DNA of 7,504 nt from Actinomycetes bacterium (lineage in GTDB: Bacteria; Actinomycetota; Actinomycetes; JAHEKZ01): NCBI GenBank assembly GCA_027117675.1, contig JAJAYM010000170.1, positions 1 through 7,504 on the forward strand. Reading direction: 5' to 3'. Shown piece by piece: positions 6,086 through 7,504 of the stretch (its first letter is position 1; every line of letters begins with the position of its first letter). The notes below the pieces were generated by a model that saw only the letters and a list, made by a program, of their open reading frames with translations, made no database searches and was not told the DNA's origin. The position numbers were made by a program, and so were the translations under genes.

Positions 6086-6856
6086 TCAGTCCCAGCGGAA
6101 CCACCGGCTGACAGCGCAGGCGCCCGCCACCAGCCACAGCACCAGCACGATGAGTAAGGAAGCCCGGACGGTGCCATTGATGGTGGCGATCCGCAGACTT
6201 TCGGCCAGCGCAGCCGATGGCAGCAGTTCAAGGTAGGGCTGCAGACCGGTCGGGGCCTTCGCGACCGGGACGACCACCCCAGCGCTGGCCAGGATCAAGT
6301 AGGCGAGGTTGGCGCCGGCCAGCGTCGCCTCGGCGCGGACGACGCCGGCCAGCAGGAGCGCCAGCGAGGCCAGTGCGGCGCTCCCCAAAAGCACCAAGGG
6401 AACGAGCCACAGGAGCCCAACCGGGTCCGGGCGCCAGCCGAGGGCCCATCCGAGGCCCCCCAGTGCGGTCACTTGAGCGGCCTCGACGGCCAGCACGGCG
6501 AGCGCTTTGCCCGTGAGCACGTCAAACCGGGTGAGCGGGGTGGTGCCGATTCTGCGAAGCACGCCGTACCGACGCTCGAAGCCGGTCTGGATCGCCAATG
6601 CCGTGAACGATGTCGAGAGTACGGCTAGCGCGACCATGCTCGGGACGACGATGCCGAGGCGATCAACGCGGCTGGACCCACCGACGTCGATGATGTCAGT
6701 GAGCGTGAGCACCAGAAGCAGGCCGACAGGCAAAACCACGGTGAGTACCAACTGTTCGCCGTTGCGCGCCAGCATGGTGAACTCAAGTCGGGCATGAGCG
6801 ATCGCCCTCACCGCCGGTGGCGAGACTGAGGGGCGCGGCGTCACGTCGATGGTCAT
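6086..6856 (-). CDS. ABC-2 type transporter permease
   Basis: Membrane subunit of an ABC exporter, 256 aa, about six hydrophobic helices (roughly 36-55, 66-92, 117-140, 148-173, 178-197 and 232-249), the usual size and layout of ABC-2 permeases. The short loop FERRYGVLRRIGTTPLTRFDVLTGK (about 93-117) is the conserved cytoplasmic coupling segment of this family, and LQPYLELLPSAALAESLR (205-222) precedes the last helix, also typical. Its ATG overlaps the ATPase stop as ATGA, so the two are co-translated. The substrate cannot be read from sequence. In actinobacteria I recall such a pair between ctaA and the suf iron-sulfur genes; whether suf genes follow here lies outside the window. Confidence 0.92.
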   Translation of the reverse strand: MTIDVTPRPSVSPPAVRAIAHARLEFTMLARNGEQLVLTVVLPVGLLLVLTLTDIIDVGGSSRVDRLGIVVPSMVALAVLSTSFTALAIQTGFERRYGVLRRIGTTPLTRFDVLTGKALAVLAVEAAQVTALGGLGWALGWRPDPVGLLWLVPLVLLGSAALASLALLLAGVVRAEATLAGANLAYLILASAGVVVPVAKAPTGLQPYLELLPSAALAESLRIATINGTVRASLLIVLVLWLVAGACAVSRWFRWD

Positions 6857-7504
6857 GGCCGCAGCTCATCTCCTGTCAGGTCGAGGAAAACGTCCTCGAG
6901 GGTGCGTTGCTCTGAGTTGATGCTGGTGGGCGAAACGCCGTTGTCTGCGCACCATGAGGAGAGCTGGGCAATCGCGTCCGTCAGGTGGGGGGGGGTCACG
7001 ACGTAGGTGCCTGGCATCGTCTCGGCGACAGTGCTGGCCGTGGGCAGTCGCTCAAGGAGCATGCTGACGTCGAGCCCAGCGTCAGCTGTGAATCGCAGCG
7101 CCGACGATGCCGCCGCCGCGACCAGCTCGTGCGGCGGCCCGGCCGCGATCGCCCGCCCGTGATCGACGATCACGACCTGGTCAGCAAGCTGCTCGGCCTC
7201 TTCGAGGTAGTGCGTGGTGAGAATGACCGCGACGCCGGCCCTGCGGAGCGCGTCGATGAGGTCCCAGACCGCTCGCCGTGACTGGGGGTCGAGCCCAGCG
7301 GTGGGTTCGTCCAGAAACACCAGCTCAGGGCGGCCGACGATAGCCAGCGCCACACCGAGGCGTTGGCGCTGACCTCCGGAAAGCCTGCGGGTTGGAACCG
7401 AGGCCACCTCGCCCAGACCGAGGGCCTCGATCAGGTGTGCCGCCGAGTGTGCGTTTTGGTAGAGCGCAGCGGCATGCCGGAGGGCTTCGCGGGGGGTAAC
7501 CGAC
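6853..7504 (-). CDS. ABC transporter ATP-binding protein, C-terminal part (runs off right edge)
   Basis: ATPase subunit powering the adjacent ABC-2 permease. 216 residues are visible; the start, Walker A and most of the Q-loop region are beyond the edge. Numbering from the first complete visible codon: TPREALRHAAALY (3-15) is the stretch usually just after the Q-loop, signature LSGGQRQ (41-47), Walker B LVFLDE with Glu66, D-loop AGLD (69-72), H-loop His98 in TTHYLEEAEQL. The C-terminus has the TLEDVFLDLTG ending (201-211) common in drug-resistance/export-type ATPases (DrrA/CcmA-like). The open frame has no break up to 7504, so the GTG at 7407 is internal. A run of nine C on the coding strand falls within TPPH (170-173). 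Confidence 0.94.
   Translation of the reverse strand, partial: SVTPREALRHAAALYQNAHSAAHLIEALGLGEVASVPTRRLSGGQRQRLGVALAIVGRPELVFLDEPTAGLDPQSRRAVWDLIDALRRAGVAVILTTHYLEEAEQLADQVVIVDHGRAIAAGPPHELVAAAASSALRFTADAGLDVSMLLERLPTASTVAETMPGTYVVTPPHLTDAIAQLSSWCADNGVSPTSINSEQRTLEDVFLDLTGDELRP
6987..6995. repeat. Nine-base G/C homopolymer inside ABC ATPase gene
   Basis: Nine consecutive G on the plus strand (C on the coding strand), in the variable part between the nucleotide-binding core and the conserved C-terminal ending. The frame is intact at nine bases; gain or loss of one would drop the TLEDVF ending and disturb the overlapping start of the permease. Confidence 0.9.

Noticed and set aside
5962..6231. 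Upstream extension of the DUF4397 frame to 6231
   Set aside because: It would run through the leader and into the permease gene. The ATG at 5961 has a good ribosome binding site and begins a signal peptide.
1..7504. CRISPR arrays, tRNA or rRNA genes, insertion sequences
   Set aside because: No regularly spaced repeats, cloverleaf-like stretches, transposase motifs or terminal inverted repeats seen on reading.

Overview
The window looks like a chromosomal segment of a high-GC Gram-positive bacterium (phylum Actinomycetota). Codon use is GC-rich. A transketolase gene lies divergent to ctaB, with ctaA and a two-gene ABC exporter close by, and I recall this arrangement as typical of actinobacterial genomes. 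The RskA-type anti-sigma factor and the class F-like sortase also fit. I cannot name a genus.

Layout: (1) 1-908, minus: 5' part of a transketolase gene running off the left edge. (2) 909-1044: divergent promoter region. (3) 1045-2007, plus: ctaB, heme O synthase. (4) 2035-3036, minus: ctaA/COX15, heme A synthase, convergent with ctaB. (5) 3055-5961, minus: a compact four-gene module, transcribed in the order DUF4397 surface protein, sortase, ECF sigma factor, RskA-like anti-sigma factor. It has gaps or overlaps of +24, -4 and -14 nt and is followed 18 nt later by ctaA. (6) 5962-6085: the module's leader, with a candidate ECF promoter and three small inverted repeats. (7) 6086-7504, minus: ABC-2 permease and the C-terminal part of its ATPase, overlapping by 4 nt and running off the right edge.

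How they fit together: CtaB and CtaA carry out consecutive steps from heme B to heme A for aa3-type cytochrome oxidase. The four-gene module reads as a self-contained envelope system: a secreted, membrane-tailed substrate, the transpeptidase that may anchor it, and a sigma/anti-sigma pair that probably controls the set. The candidate promoter upstream resembles the SigK consensus as I recall it from Mycobacterium, which suggests autoregulation. The module sits between ctaA and the ABC pair, which I recall as near neighbours in many actinobacteria, so it looks like an insertion that may have placed ctaA under the same transcript.

The most interesting points are the module as a unit, its candidate promoter, a sortase with Gln where I expect the catalytic Arg, and an atypical sorting signal in the DUF4397 protein. 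All functional statements rest on motif reading; no database search was run.
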